Of a DNA stretch of 64,000 nucleotides, positions 32,614 to 42,300 are shown one piece after another. The stretch covers positions 124,001 to 188,000 of the forward strand of contig DF239101.1 in NCBI GenBank assembly GCA_000507305.1, in the 5' to 3' direction. The stretch comes from Breviolum minutum Mf 1.05b.01. Taxonomy: Eukaryota; Sar; Dinophyceae; Suessiales; Symbiodiniaceae. Position 1 is the first letter of the stretch, and every line of letters begins with the position of its first letter. Below the pieces are notes generated by a model. The model ran no database searches. It was given only the letters and a program-made list of their open reading frames with translations, and was not told the origin of the DNA. A program made the translations under genes and the position numbers.

Positions 32614-34759
32614 TACCTCGCATACATTTCCCTTGCGCGTGATACAAACATGGGGTACGGGCCTTCTCCTCAGTTGTCATAGGAGGTTTCCCCCCACCAT
32701 CACCACCTTTGCCTTTGGCATTCTTTCCTGCTTGACCTTTCGATTTCTCACCTTTTCCCGGTTTGTCACCTGCCTTGTCACCTTTACCTTTGCCTTTCTT
32801 GTCTGCATTCTTTACAGGATCTCCTTTGAACTTGTCCTCCTTGCCTTTGCCGTCCAACTTGGCCGCCGCGGCATTGGCAGCACGTTCCCTTTTCGAGCCT
32901 GGGCCTTTGTGAAGATCATCTCTAATGGACATGGCGTTGGCATCATGTTGAGATTCCAAAATTACCTTCAGAACGCTGTCCCACAGAAACTGAAAAGTTC
33001 CCTCATGATCCGCTGGCTTAGCTTCTTTAAACCTGTCAATTGCGCGTCTCATGAGATGACATTTCTTGAGGGATTGGTAAGCCCATTGAGACAAAAGTTG
33101 TTCTTGGGGCTTCTCACCTTGTGGGATCTGGCACAAAATATACGTTGCCCGGTCTCTCCAAATTTTGCGGGCGCCGATGCCGTCTCCCGGTGGAGGGAGC
33201 TGGAAAAGTTCCAATGCGTTATTGATAGCCGAGGCACTGGGACCAACATCAAACTCTTGGGCCACCATGTTCAAAATGAATCTTCCCCTAATTTGAGTAC
33301 CAGTAGCTTCTGCTTGTTCTACATAAGCCTGAATACGCAAACCAAATGAAGTTTTCAAGGACTCTTGCCTACAAAGAAGAGACGCCAAAACACGATCCAT
33401 TCGAGGAAAATCCCCACTGTCAGTGCACAGCTGAATTGCCTGTGAACCTCTCAACGTGAAAGCATCACTCAACCATTTGGCTAGCTTACCATCTACAGAC
33501 TGGTCGTACGCAAGGATTGAAGTCCTAAGGGAGTTGCGCCACGTCCTGTAATGGCTGGCCGATTCTGGCAAGGAAGGAATCCTTAGATGGTGAAGGTCCT
33601 TAGTTCTCAGAGTTTCTCTTTCAACGTCTCCTCCAACAACTGAAGCTGACCCTAATAAAGGAGTTTGTGCTCCAGCCCCACCACAAAAATTCGACTCACT
33701 CGGCAAGTAAGGACGTTCCCTTGGTGGAATTTGCACTTCCAACCTACTTGGTCTTACATTCGATTCGCAATCCATTCGGTAATGAACAGGAGAAGGACTA
33801 GCACCAATTTCTTCACCATTTCCTGAAGCCACAGGGGTTGAAGCTGGGGCAGCTGGGAAATTCATCCACATCTCTTGCAAGTGTTCTTGCTGAGTTGAAA
33901 CATTCTCCTCAATTCTGGTCAACCGATCCGAAAGCGATTGAAACATAGTTGCTTCTGATCTCATAGCAAGTTTGATTGTGCTCAGTTGGTTTTCCATTCT
34001 GACAACACGATCCAAAAGTTCCGCACCATTCGCTGCTTCTTGTGGAAATTGTTGGAACACTTCTTGTGGTGTACTGTTTGGGGAACGCGCCAATGACAGC
34101 ATGTTTGCGTGCAATGTGCTTATTTCGTTTCCCTGTGCTGACACTCTCTGCTGAAGTTGTCTTTCCCTTTCCAACGCTCGTTGCAATTCTTGATTCAACG
34201 CTCCTATTTGAGCTTGCGCTTCCGCTCTTACCGCATGTGTGTGCATCTGGGCTGTGTTGGATGTTTCCCGCGCTGCAGAAACAGCCTGAGTCGCCTGAAC
34301 CGTTACTTCAGCAACTTCCTGAGCAGCCTGAACACGTGATCCTGCAACTGCTTCAGTGGCTTGCGCTGCCAACTGAGGATCCAACATTGCAACATTTACC
34401 GATCTAGCATCTACATGCATCTGACGAGCATCAATCAAGTTCTGAAAATGAGCTAAATTCGCCGTGAAATCTTGACGTGAGTCAGTGTTGTGAAATTCCC
34501 CGGCATCAACTTCCATCAAATTTGACTGCATAGCAACCGTGGACGGAAAACTACTTTCAGTTTCTATGCCTTCTGGCCTACGAGGCAACCTAGGTCTTGA
34601 GTGACTCTGCCTACTTCTTCGAAGTGGCTGGTAAGGACCTGACATGGCTGATTCCCCTGAATGAGATGAAGTTCGGGATCCATGTTCGATTGCAGGTAGT
34701 GCCATGCCTCCTGAACTAGAACTAATTTGGAAACTACTAGACTCTCCATTCTCCTCCAT
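32438..34759 (-). CDS. gag: Gag with coiled coil and CCCH zinc finger
   Basis: 773 codons from the ATG at 34759. An in-frame ATG at 34825 exists but would place the conserved hairpin inside the protein, so 34759 is preferred. N-terminal low-complexity region, then a long Ala/Gln/Glu heptad-like coiled coil (EAQAQIGALNQELQRALERE), a central globular part (LPESASHYRTWRNSLRTSIL), a Lys/Gly-rich basic stretch (KGKGKGDKAGDKPGKGEKS), and a finger CLYHAQGKCMRGNECPFSH = C-x7-C-x5-C-x3-H. This is a CCCH finger where most Copia Gags have a CCHC knuckle. Gag would package the element RNA. The C-terminus runs into the protease in another frame. Confidence 0.9.
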   Translation of the reverse strand: MEENGESSSFQISSSSGGMALPAIEHGSRTSSHSGESAMSGPYQPLRRSRQSHSRPRLPRRPEGIETESSFPSTVAMQSNLMEVDAGEFHNTDSRQDFTANLAHFQNLIDARQMHVDARSVNVAMLDPQLAAQATEAVAGSRVQAAQEVAEVTVQATQAVSAARETSNTAQMHTHAVRAEAQAQIGALNQELQRALERERQLQQRVSAQGNEISTLHANMLSLARSPNSTPQEVFQQFPQEAANGAELLDRVVRMENQLSTIKLAMRSEATMFQSLSDRLTRIEENVSTQQEHLQEMWMNFPAAPASTPVASGNGEEIGASPSPVHYRMDCESNVRPSRLEVQIPPRERPYLPSESNFCGGAGAQTPLLGSASVVGGDVERETLRTKDLHHLRIPSLPESASHYRTWRNSLRTSILAYDQSVDGKLAKWLSDAFTLRGSQAIQLCTDSGDFPRMDRVLASLLCRQESLKTSFGLRIQAYVEQAEATGTQIRGRFILNMVAQEFDVGPSASAINNALELFQLPPPGDGIGARKIWRDRATYILCQIPQGEKPQEQLLSQWAYQSLKKCHLMRRAIDRFKEAKPADHEGTFQFLWDSVLKVILESQHDANAMSIRDDLHKGPGSKRERAANAAAAKLDGKGKEDKFKGDPVKNADKKGKGKGDKAGDKPGKGEKSKGQAGKNAKGKGGDGGGKPPMTTEEKARTPCLYHAQGKCMRGNECPFSHTATATPAPSQESAKAPKAAAKPAAGSCRVGGSCHCFVFTHRCRFSSSRLGW

Positions 34760-34772
34760 TATTTTCTTCTGA

Positions 34773-34801
34773 CTCAACCCGCACGAATGCAAGGGCTTGA
34801 G
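34773..34801 (-). promoter_or_regulatory. Conserved hairpin upstream of gag ATG
   Basis: 29 nt folding on the minus strand as CTCAA-G-CCC / GGG-TTGAG with loop TTGCATTCGTGC, 14 nt before the gag ATG. The loop and inner stem are identical to the two hairpins after pol at 27.9 kb. The outer stem differs there (CTGCAA/TTGCAG) and the difference is compensated, so pairing is preserved. Suggests an RNA structure under selection. Confidence 0.65.
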
Positions 34802-34829
34802 ATGAATACAACTAGTTGCAGTCAAGACT

Positions 34830-35935
34830 CTGCGACTGACGCGAGCCCAACAACCAGCAGATTAAACAGAAGAAAATGGACCAGGCCACGCAGTTGTGAA
34901 CTCTTTGGGCACAAACCGCGTTCGAATCGCTTGCAAGGCGAAAGGCAATGAACGATGGGTTTCCAAAGCTGGATGGGGTCTGTCAGAAATCAAAATAGCA
35001 ACACCACCACGTGAAACAACACCCAAACACGTGTCGACACGATCGTCAATATGGGTATGGCTCTAAAAACCGTCTGGATCGTCCCGCGGTGATCCGGACG
35101 TCTGGAACGAGGGGGCCACGTAAAGGGGCATGATCCAGAGGTTTCCAAGGCCCCAACTGGAAGATCATGTTGTCATGATATGACATCATATCTCTACATG
35201 AGTCTGTGGCTTGGCCAGAGGTTACATGGAAAGGCGGAGAGGTCTAGCTATAGTGTTCACACTTCGGATTCAACTTGACTGTAAGAACTCTTGGTACCGT
35301 TGACATGAGTTCCAAAGTTGATGGATTGTGAACCAAGAGTTTGAAGCAAGGAAAGAAACCAAACAATCACAAGTTTTAACACGGAGCTGGATGTGGTCTG
35401 GGTCGGAGCTGGTTGTGGTTGTGGTCTGGATCGGGTCTGGATCGGTCTGGATCCGGGTCTGGATCGGCCCAGAAGTGGACTCACATGTTTGTGTATGTTG
35501 CAGCTTGGATGCAGCATGACAAGAAAAGGACGACAAGGTGTGCAGACAGCAAGTGTGCAGCTTGGCTGCTTGGCAGGCTGGCCTTACCACTTGCAACAGC
35601 GTCAGCTTGGCAGTTTGACAGCTTGGATGTGCAACAGTTGCAGCTTGGCTGCTGGACTGCTTGACTGCTCAGCAGCGTAACTTTACGACAAGTGCAGCTT
35701 GCAAGCGTGACAGCTTGGCAGCGTGGCTTTACAACAGTTTGTTGCTTGGCTGCTTGGCAGGGTGAATAACTGCAGAGCAGGACACCCAATAACATGCAAC
35801 CATCACTGGACCAGACATCAACTCACCAATACATTATATCATTCCAAAGGTCTGGATCAAAGGTCTGGATCAAATCCTTTCGAAAGGTCTGGATCGGAGG
35901 TCTGGATCGTGTGTGGGAACGGGGCTTGATCCGGA
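34830..35935 (-). repeat. Repeat-rich spacer or intron between the HAD-like ORF and gag
   Basis: About 1.1 kb without a convincing ORF. It has clusters of the decamer GGTCTGGATC (about 35425-35470 and 35848-35910), single variants near 35080, and a tract with many CAGCTTGG / TGCTTGGCAG units at 35500-35760. The upstream ORF runs into this DNA at a GTAAGG (35936-35941) that looks like a splice donor. A CGTCAG acceptor lies near 34846 before gag. It may therefore be an intron joining the HAD-like region to gag, or an insertion. Confidence 0.6.
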
Positions 35936-36793
35936 CCTTACATTTTGAGCCGCAGCCATATGACAATGAACAAAACCGTCAATGTCCCTCTTTGACTTAT
36001 CCGTAGTGATGCAAAGCCCAAGATTCAACCCAGATCTGGCTCTAAACGCAAGAACTATTTCTTTCACCTCCTGACGTCTAGATTGACTCAGATTCCCGTA
36101 TTGTCCAATGAAAGAACAAATGCCAACCTGATTATGAGTTGAATCCACAAGGAATTCCTCTATGGCCTTCAAGTTTTCAGGTGGGACACGGTTATCGTAT
36201 CCTTGAACCACCCCGTGAAAATCAAGAGAGACCCTGACTTCACCACGCACAACTTCCCTAACAGTGCTTGCCGGGTTTCCCGGATTTGGCCTTAGTACAA
36301 AAGCCTGAGTGGACAAAGTACCAGTTTCCTTACGAGGATTACGGCCTAGCAGCACTACTTCTTTGGCCTCAGAATGTTCAGGGTCACCTGCCTGAGATGG
36401 ACCTTCAGTCACAAATTCCACAGGTTCTTTAAAACAATCCTTTGGGGGAGCCTTTGGAGGAACCTTTGGTTCTGGCACCTCAGAAGCCGACTTTGCCTTG
36501 GGAACTGACCCTACCGAAAAAGCTTCAACCGACACCTTTGCTTTAGGCACTGCTCTAACTGAAAAAGCTTCAACCGGAAACACGGGTGATACTGGTTTTG
36601 CTGCAGGAACAGTAACACTAGACGATGCAGCAGTTGAACCGTCAACTAAAACCAAATCCCCACTCTCAATTCCAGCTTGAACACGATGTGGCAATGACGA
36701 ACACTTTGCCTTTGGTACGTGTTCACCTCTCTCAGTTGCGTCCCACAGTTCTTGTTTTCGTTTGGTCTTTTTGCCACCTCTCTTTGATCCCAT
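35870..36793 (-). CDS. HAD-like accessory ORF of the retrotransposon
   Basis: Up to 307 codons from the ATG at 36793, located between the 5' LTR and gag where Copia elements normally have nothing. Basic N-terminus (MGSKRGGKKTKRKQEL), a Pro/Lys-rich middle with a duplicated VEAFSVxxVPKAK, then from ~codon 189 a haloacid-dehalogenase-like core: VSLDFHGVV (motif I, second Asp replaced by His), VGICSFIG (motif II position), CITTDKSKRDIDGFVH (motif III-like Lys). The DxD loss argues against phosphatase activity. The last ~25 codons read into repeat DNA, so the fold is cut before its end unless spliced at the GTAAGG at 35936-35941. Role unknown. Confidence 0.75.
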   Translation of the reverse strand: MGSKRGGKKTKRKQELWDATERGEHVPKAKCSSLPHRVQAGIESGDLVLVDGSTAASSSVTVPAAKPVSPVFPVEAFSVRAVPKAKVSVEAFSVGSVPKAKSASEVPEPKVPPKAPPKDCFKEPVEFVTEGPSQAGDPEHSEAKEVVLLGRNPRKETGTLSTQAFVLRPNPGNPASTVREVVRGEVRVSLDFHGVVQGYDNRVPPENLKAIEEFLVDSTHNQVGICSFIGQYGNLSQSRRQEVKEIVLAFRARSGLNLGLCITTDKSKRDIDGFVHCHMAAAQNVRSGSSPVPTHDPDLRSRPFERI

Positions 36794-36889
36794 ACACCAC
36801 CCAAGTGCTTGCACAAGATACTGATTGGGATACCCGCAAATTTTGCAGGGCTATCCAGTAAAGAGATAGTCTTGAAGACAATGAAGTGA

Positions 36890-36929
36890 ACGAATAGAAC
36901 AAGAGCACGAGAGCATACGGCTGATAACC
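36890..36929 (-). promoter_or_regulatory. Putative primer-binding site after 5' LTR
   Basis: Directly after the 5' LTR the minus strand reads GGTTATCAGCCGTATGC. It shares TATCAG with the initiator-tRNA-Met-complementary site of many Copia elements (TGGTATCAGAGC), but only about 7 of 12 positions match. Position is right; tRNA identity is not established. Confidence 0.4.
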
Positions 36930-37036
36930 CCGTTCTTAGGGAATCAGCATTTATTTTCCTTGAGCCAAAAGTAGAGGTTATTCCCCTATCATTTACTCTT
37001 AGTGAAACTATGCTATTCTCCCACTTCACGAAACGT
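36930..37036 (-). repeat. 5' LTR (107 bp)
   Basis: Identical to the 3' LTR. It must hold promoter, transcription start and polyadenylation signals within 107 bp. It contains the spliced-leader-like TTTTGGCTCAAG at 36959-36970, followed 6 nt later by an ATG that opens a 4-codon frame. Confidence 0.95.
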
Positions 37037-37041
37037 GGAAT
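37037..37041. repeat. Target-site duplication GGAAT (right)
   Basis: Matches 27485-27489. Removing the element and one copy restores an uninterrupted CTCGGGAATGATGG. Confidence 0.92.
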
Positions 37042-37106
37042 GATGGTAAAATTTAGCCAAAGAAGACTAGCTCACTCTGAGACCTACAAGTAGTTTCAGC
37101 AAAAAC

Positions 37107-37180
37107 CAAGGAGCTTAGGAGCTTTAGTGCACTGAGCCATTGTAATGCTTGACCACAGAGTTGTAACACCAAGTTCAAAC
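37107..37180 (-). CDS. Candidate PPR-like exon upstream of the retrotransposon
   Basis: Encodes LNLVLQLCGQALQWLSALKL LSSL, which fits a PPR helix (L-C-G-x-A-x-x-W-x-x-A-L-x-L-L). It ends at GTTTTT or, further on, at a better GTAGGT donor. The acceptor (CAAAG) is weak. The retrotransposon starts about 70 bp downstream on the same strand, in what would be the following intron. Confidence 0.35.
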
Positions 37181-37199
37181 CTTTGCTTGATTTCTTTGC

Positions 37200-40010
37200 C
37201 GCAGGTGCAACAAAAAGGGACACATGTTGCAGGGATATGTTTGTACAAATGTATACAAATGTATCATATGCAATGTATAACCTAGTTCCATTATCATTTG
37301 CCACATCACATAACGCATCGTCAAACTGGAACTGATAACCATGAACAGCATCTATGGAAGCACATAAATCTTCAGCGGGTCTGCTTTGGGTAAAGGATCA
37401 TGGTCGAAAATTTGATTGAAACCTAGGAGAACACTCTGAAGGACAAACCTCCATATACAGTTGACATCCAAGACCACATTGTTCTGTCTTGTAAGACTAA
37501 CTTCAAAATGCAGCTCTAAAAACGTCTTTCGCCTGAAACTTGGAGCTCTCCCAATCATGTATCATTTGTAGAGGATTCAGTATCCACTTCCATTTGTCGA
37601 CCTCCCCAAATCGGCATGAAGAAAAATTGGATCAACAACAACAAGGTCAGTCGGCGAAGATCTTTGAACAGTGCTATTCAGTGGAAACTCACTATCAGCA
37701 GCTTCATGAATCACATAAAGAAACCAAGTTCGCTTTGTTTTTGTTCATTTCATTTCACTGCTTCAAAACTTCAAAAAACAACTGCTTCATCACATGGATA
37801 AGGGGGTCTCAAAATAAAAATACTCAAAATGAAGCATTATTATCAAACTCACTCACAAATTTGTCCCCACTTGGGTACCCTTCTGTCTTGGATGGTTCTG
37901 CCAAGGGTCCATAGGTCTCTACAATCCGAAGCTTTTGGCCTTCGACCAAGATCGCAAGAGCTCTTGACCACTGTGCTGTTTCATGAATCGCCTGAATAGC
38001 CAAAGGTCACAGGCTGAAAAAAGGTGATGAAGAGAATGACTATTGATGATGATAATGATGATGATGATGATGATGATGAAAATACGATTGAGTTGAGACT
38101 CTTCTGAAAACGGCTTAGTAATATTTCTATGCGAAGGTGTCATGAACTAAATGGATATATACATACGTAGAAAATGAACAAAGTAGCGTCCTGCCCGAAA
38201 CAAATGCTTTGCTATGTGAGTCCACATCACGCATGAAAGAGAGCTACGGGTGAGATGAATGAACACTTTATTCAGCGGAGACTATGTAAATATATATATA
38301 TATCAATAAATATGTATATATATATATATACATACAAATCATCAAACAACCAGGCTCGAATCAGCCATTGTAGTGTTTAGGATTCAGGATTTGCAAAAAT
38401 GTGCAACTCACATCGGAAAGATCTTTTAGGCATCTTTAGACAATGACACGCGTCCCTTACTAAGTTCATTCAATGATCTTTCAGTTGTTTTGGGACAACA
38501 TGATCTGATCTGGCCTGCAATGACTCTGTAGTTCAAGTAATGATTAAGTTCAACTCAAAGAAAAACCCGAAGTATAAGTTCTAAGTAAAGTAGTTCATTG
38601 AAAACTCTCCAGGCAGGGAGTATAGCAATTATATAGTCCATCATGTACCCACGTAAACCTCACATATGCACATTATCCTTCTCGTGAGATACATTACGAT
38701 CACGTGTGTTCTGCACGTGTCCAACCTGCAGCTCTACGGCAATGGCATCGCCTGGCATCGGAAGATCCTTGAAAGAAGCAGTACGCCCACGGTGCTGGAG
38801 TTTCTGGTGAGCTGAAGATTCAAAAGGTTCAGGTCTAGGCTGGTCTAGGTGAAGTGTTTTTTTCTCAAAAGTAAAGGAACCACAACTCTTTTCACATTCA
38901 TTGTCTATGTTTGTCTACATAATATATATATATATATATATTTGTCTACTCATTCATCTGAGCTAATAATCCAAAAGACGTGTGATCTTAGACCATCAAT
39001 GTCAATAGCAATTGGGTCGATAAGAACAAGGTGGAACAAGTACTTGTCGATGTTGAAATATTGAAAGCATTCAAAAGACCTGACATCTGTTTCAAATGCT
39101 GAAAATCTGGAATCTGTTTCCGCCTTTGGCATGGTCCTGAATGTTTTCCAATGTGGACATTTGTTGATGACTCCAAACACAGGCGGCCAGTGGCGGCCAG
39201 TTTGATAAGAAGAGTGCACAAAGCAAGTCAATTGGTTGATATATAATGCGCTGAGTCCACACAACATGACCCCAAACCTGCCATACACACCTGTCCTGGA
39301 TGGACAACCAAACCCACTCCCAGCCTCCAAAACGTCTCCATGACACTTTCACGGGACCCAACGCTCACAACGCGTCAAACTCGTCCATCACCCTGAAAAA
39401 TGTCTGCCAGCGGGAAGTAAACACCATATAGTTTTATATGTAGGAACAATTAACATTCAAGTGCTGAAAATAGATGAATTGGCCAATTGATATTCAAAAT
39501 CCCATCTATAGAAACTATTTCATCTGTTCATGCTAGGAATGTTGCAAATTCATAGGAAGAAAAAAACATGGTCTCGACGAATTGCTCACTTGCCTGTTTT
39601 GAGTGTCTTCAATGGGTCATTAGTCTCAATCACTTGCAAATAACATTGCCGGGGTGTGCTATTTGCAGTGATGTCCAAATGTTCTGGTTGACTATCCTTC
39701 CAAACATCAGGTTGAATCTGGAGGCATCGATGGTACCTTGCAAACAGAACTTGCTCCATGAGGTGCACTTGAAATGGTGGCAGCCCACCCTGGAATGTTT
39801 TAAGCACTGGAAGAATGAGATAAAACATACCAAGAATGTGTGATGATATGATGAGTTTGAAAGTGAAGAGGGATGTTCAACAGCTAGATCCAAGTTGCTT
39901 TGGAAAGAATACGAGTGATGCTGTACAGTTTCTGACATGACAAAATGCTTTGTAGCACCTATTGCTCACTGACAATGCAACTCTGTCTGTATACTTACTT
40001 TCAAACAGCC
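37200..40010. other. AT-rich DNA with microsatellites; no secure exon
   Basis: Contains a GAT microsatellite (38046-38089), TA-rich tracts (38287-38333, 38921-38941) and several unsupported ORFs on both strands (for example 38950-39330, minus). Confidence 0.4.
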
Positions 40011-40017
40011 CATGTCA

Positions 40018-40297
40018 CTCTTGTTGCTCTTCCTCTTGTGATTTTGCTGCTTTGAGCCCGGGAACAAAATCACAGCAGTGAGTGAGGGGCGGTAGAGATG
40101 ACTCCTTAATCATTTCAATTTGTAGACCATGCATCAATAGATACGCAAACACATCGGAGAAAACCCCGAAACCCATCATCTTTGGCCCCCTCTGCGCGGG
40201 TGCACATTTTCTTGCAAAAGCTTTCCGCTGCTTGTTCCGATGACGTTCCCGACATTCCCTCTCACAGGCAGCAATGACTGCGCTAAAACCTCTGCTG
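40018..40297 (-). CDS. Candidate exon, PPR-like start, possible gene end
   Basis: Follows a CTTGTTTGCAG acceptor and opens with GFSAVIAACERECRERHRN, a PPR-like first helix (F-S-A-V-I-A-A-C-E-R). It continues as a basic segment (KQRKAFARKCAPAQRGPK) to an acidic C-terminus KAAKSQEEEQQE and stop. Alternatively a GTGAGA donor right after AAC ends a short exon and the rest is intron. Strand agrees with the PPR exon at 41.4 kb. Confidence 0.4.
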
Positions 40298-41378
40298 CAA
40301 ACAAGCATGTTGGTACACAATAACTGCAAAATGAAATTCATTAGTGAGGCACTGTAATATCCTTCGTATATTGTATGTGATGTACGGGGATGATCCTATA
40401 TATATATCAAAATCAGAAATGATCAAATATATGTACAGTATATATATATATAAACATCACAATCTATCCAACTTAAATATTAATCTGAATATTATCCGCT
40501 ACCAATCCATGAGGGCTTTGTGACCAAATTTTGCCAAAGGCCTTCTCTTTACACCAATTTTGATGCTTCTGTAAAGGTATATTATATACGTCTCCCAATT
40601 CGAGGATCCTTGAATTCATCACTTTCCACCCCAAAATGATCATTTCTGAGGGAATTTGGATAATTTGAAATATGCTAAAATCTAAATATTATATATATAT
40701 ATCATATATATATATATATATCTATCTACCATACCCTAAACATACGACATTCCATGACCTGACTGCAACCCTTCAACAACCTCCTTGGATCCGAGGCGCT
40801 GTGTTCATTGGCAAGGCTCCGGTGAATCATCTCCTCCTTGGCAAGTCACTATTGGCTAACTGGACCAAATTATGTGTACGACACAACACAGATTTCTTTT
40901 TTACAAAGATGTGTGCAACGGTATATATTGGTAAATCATATAATGTGTGATTATTGATTGGCTGTATAACTGTAAAACTATGCACATATGCATATTCAAT
41001 AACAAGATATGAGAAGTAAGGACGCACTATTATGCTGCCAGTTAAGTACAGGAACTGCCAAGCAAAAAAATGAGGCCAAACTTATCAACATCTGAGATAT
41101 AGTAACACGGGGAAAAATGAATCACACAAAATCACGAGAATTCTAACACTGGCAAATACCTTAGGATTTAGGCCCGATACCCGGCAAAATCATATACAGT
41201 AGCCATGCAACAGTATGGAAACACAATCTACTATAAAACATTGGTACCTTCAATCACACCCAAGCAATCAATTCACTTGAATGGAGACTTTACATGTTTA
41301 ATCAGCAATCCGCATGCCAAGTACTGTTTGACAATAAATTCTCGCCCAACAGTTGGTACGTTGATCTTGAAACATCAC

Positions 41379-41471
41379 CAAGTGGCCAGCAACACACCAG
41401 CACTCTGCCACTGTGATGCCTTCTCATAAGCTGTGACTGCACAGGTCATGGCCACCACATCAGGTTTCAAC
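41379..41471 (-). CDS. PPR-repeat exon
   Basis: The clearest PPR exon. 93 bp from CTTTTCTTTCAG to a GTGATG donor. Encodes LKPDVVAMTCAVTAYEKASQ then WQSAGVLLAT. P-D-V-V-x-x-x-x-A-V-x-A-Y-E-K-A-S-Q-W-Q is a near-perfect match to the dinoflagellate form of the PPR unit. PPR proteins bind organelle transcripts one base per repeat. A MITE carrying an inner insertion begins about 125 bp upstream on this strand, so within the preceding intron. Confidence 0.58.
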
Positions 41472-41621
41472 CTGAAAGAAAAGTGGAGATTGCTCAATGA
41501 AGACTTCAATTCCAAAAAGAATCTCATCAATGATGGTTAGTGTAACTTCATCAACATCATTGTCATAAACATCATCATCATTGTCATAAACATCATCTAG
41601 TTGGTGGTTTCAACCCATCCG

Positions 41622-42300
41622 AAAAATATTAGCCAAATTGTTAACCTGCGGCGAAAGAGTCGGATCGATCGCGTCCCCTGCTCCGTCTGAGTCAGAGTGA
41701 CCAAGTGAAACAAAAATAAATTTTGAGTCGTCACGTACAAACCAAAAATGGGTCAAAATGCAACATCCCATGCAGCTAAAGATTGGGATCGATTGGCCAA
41801 GCAATGGATAGCAAGTTTCTTTAAAGAAGTGACGGGGATGTTAGGCCAGCAACCATCAATATATCCCGAGGGCAATGTTTTGCCTGCAGACTTATTTATT
41901 GAAATGATATCACCCGGAACAAGCAACTCATGGCTAAGTTTACATGCCTGGTTACATACCTTTCTCAAAAATGTTGAGTATGCGGCAACTTTCTCGGGAA
42001 TGCCTTGAAATCTCCAACCAGCGTCCCAAGCGTAAAAAGCTAGTTCAACAAAGGCAGTTTTCTTGGCTGGATTTTGGTGCCACGCAATTTTGTGGAAAAA
42101 ATCAAGACCATGTAACCATTGTTGATTCGTAAGAGAAGCATAGGAACGAAGTGGAGTTTCCGGATTGAAAGAAGATTTCCAGGGGAAAGAGGGAGGGGGA
42201 ATCCAATCCCACTTCGGAAAATAGTGTTGGAAATCCGCAATATCATGGAAACAAGTCAAACTTTCAACTGGCACAATTCTCAAAAATATTAGCCAAATTG
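41622..42300 (-). mobile_element. 641 bp insertion with 19 bp target duplication, probable non-LTR retroelement fragment
   Basis: AAAAATATTAGCCAAATTG at 41622-41640 is repeated at 42282-42300 around 641 bp of unrelated DNA. The insert carries one long minus-strand frame, open from its 5' edge to a TGA at 41753, then 112 nt. Long variable duplications and a frame truncated at its start fit 5'-truncated target-primed (LINE-type) insertion. No poly(A) tail is present at the 3' edge, which is unusual. Confidence 0.7.
41753..42281 (-). CDS. Truncated C-terminal coding fragment in the insertion
   Basis: About 175 codons, open from the insert edge, without a real start codon (first codon TTG). Sequence features: KWDWIPPPSFPWKSS, TNQQWLHGLDFFHKIAWHQN, AFVELAFYAWDAGWRF, KVCNQACKLSHELLVPGD. 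Conserved-looking Trp/Cys-rich composition resembles the C-terminal tail of dinoflagellate non-LTR ORF2 proteins, but this is recognition from general pattern only. No RT or endonuclease motif is present in the fragment. Confidence 0.45.

Larger units (their letters stand above)
27490..37036 (-). mobile_element. Complete Ty1/Copia-type LTR retrotransposon, 9547 bp
   Basis: Identical 107 bp direct repeats at both ends, a 5 bp GGAAT duplication outside, a G-rich polypurine tract before the 3' LTR, and ORFs in the order HAD-like protein, Gag, protease, integrase, RT, RNase H. Integrase before RT, the YVDD RT motif and the Copia-type RNase H define the Copia superfamily. Termini are ACG...CGG, without TG...CA. 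Pol is interrupted by three +1 frame changes and a UAG codon. Identical LTRs imply a recent insertion, though 107 bp is too short to date it well. It lies between PPR-like exons, probably in an intron and in the same orientation as them. Confidence 0.96.
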
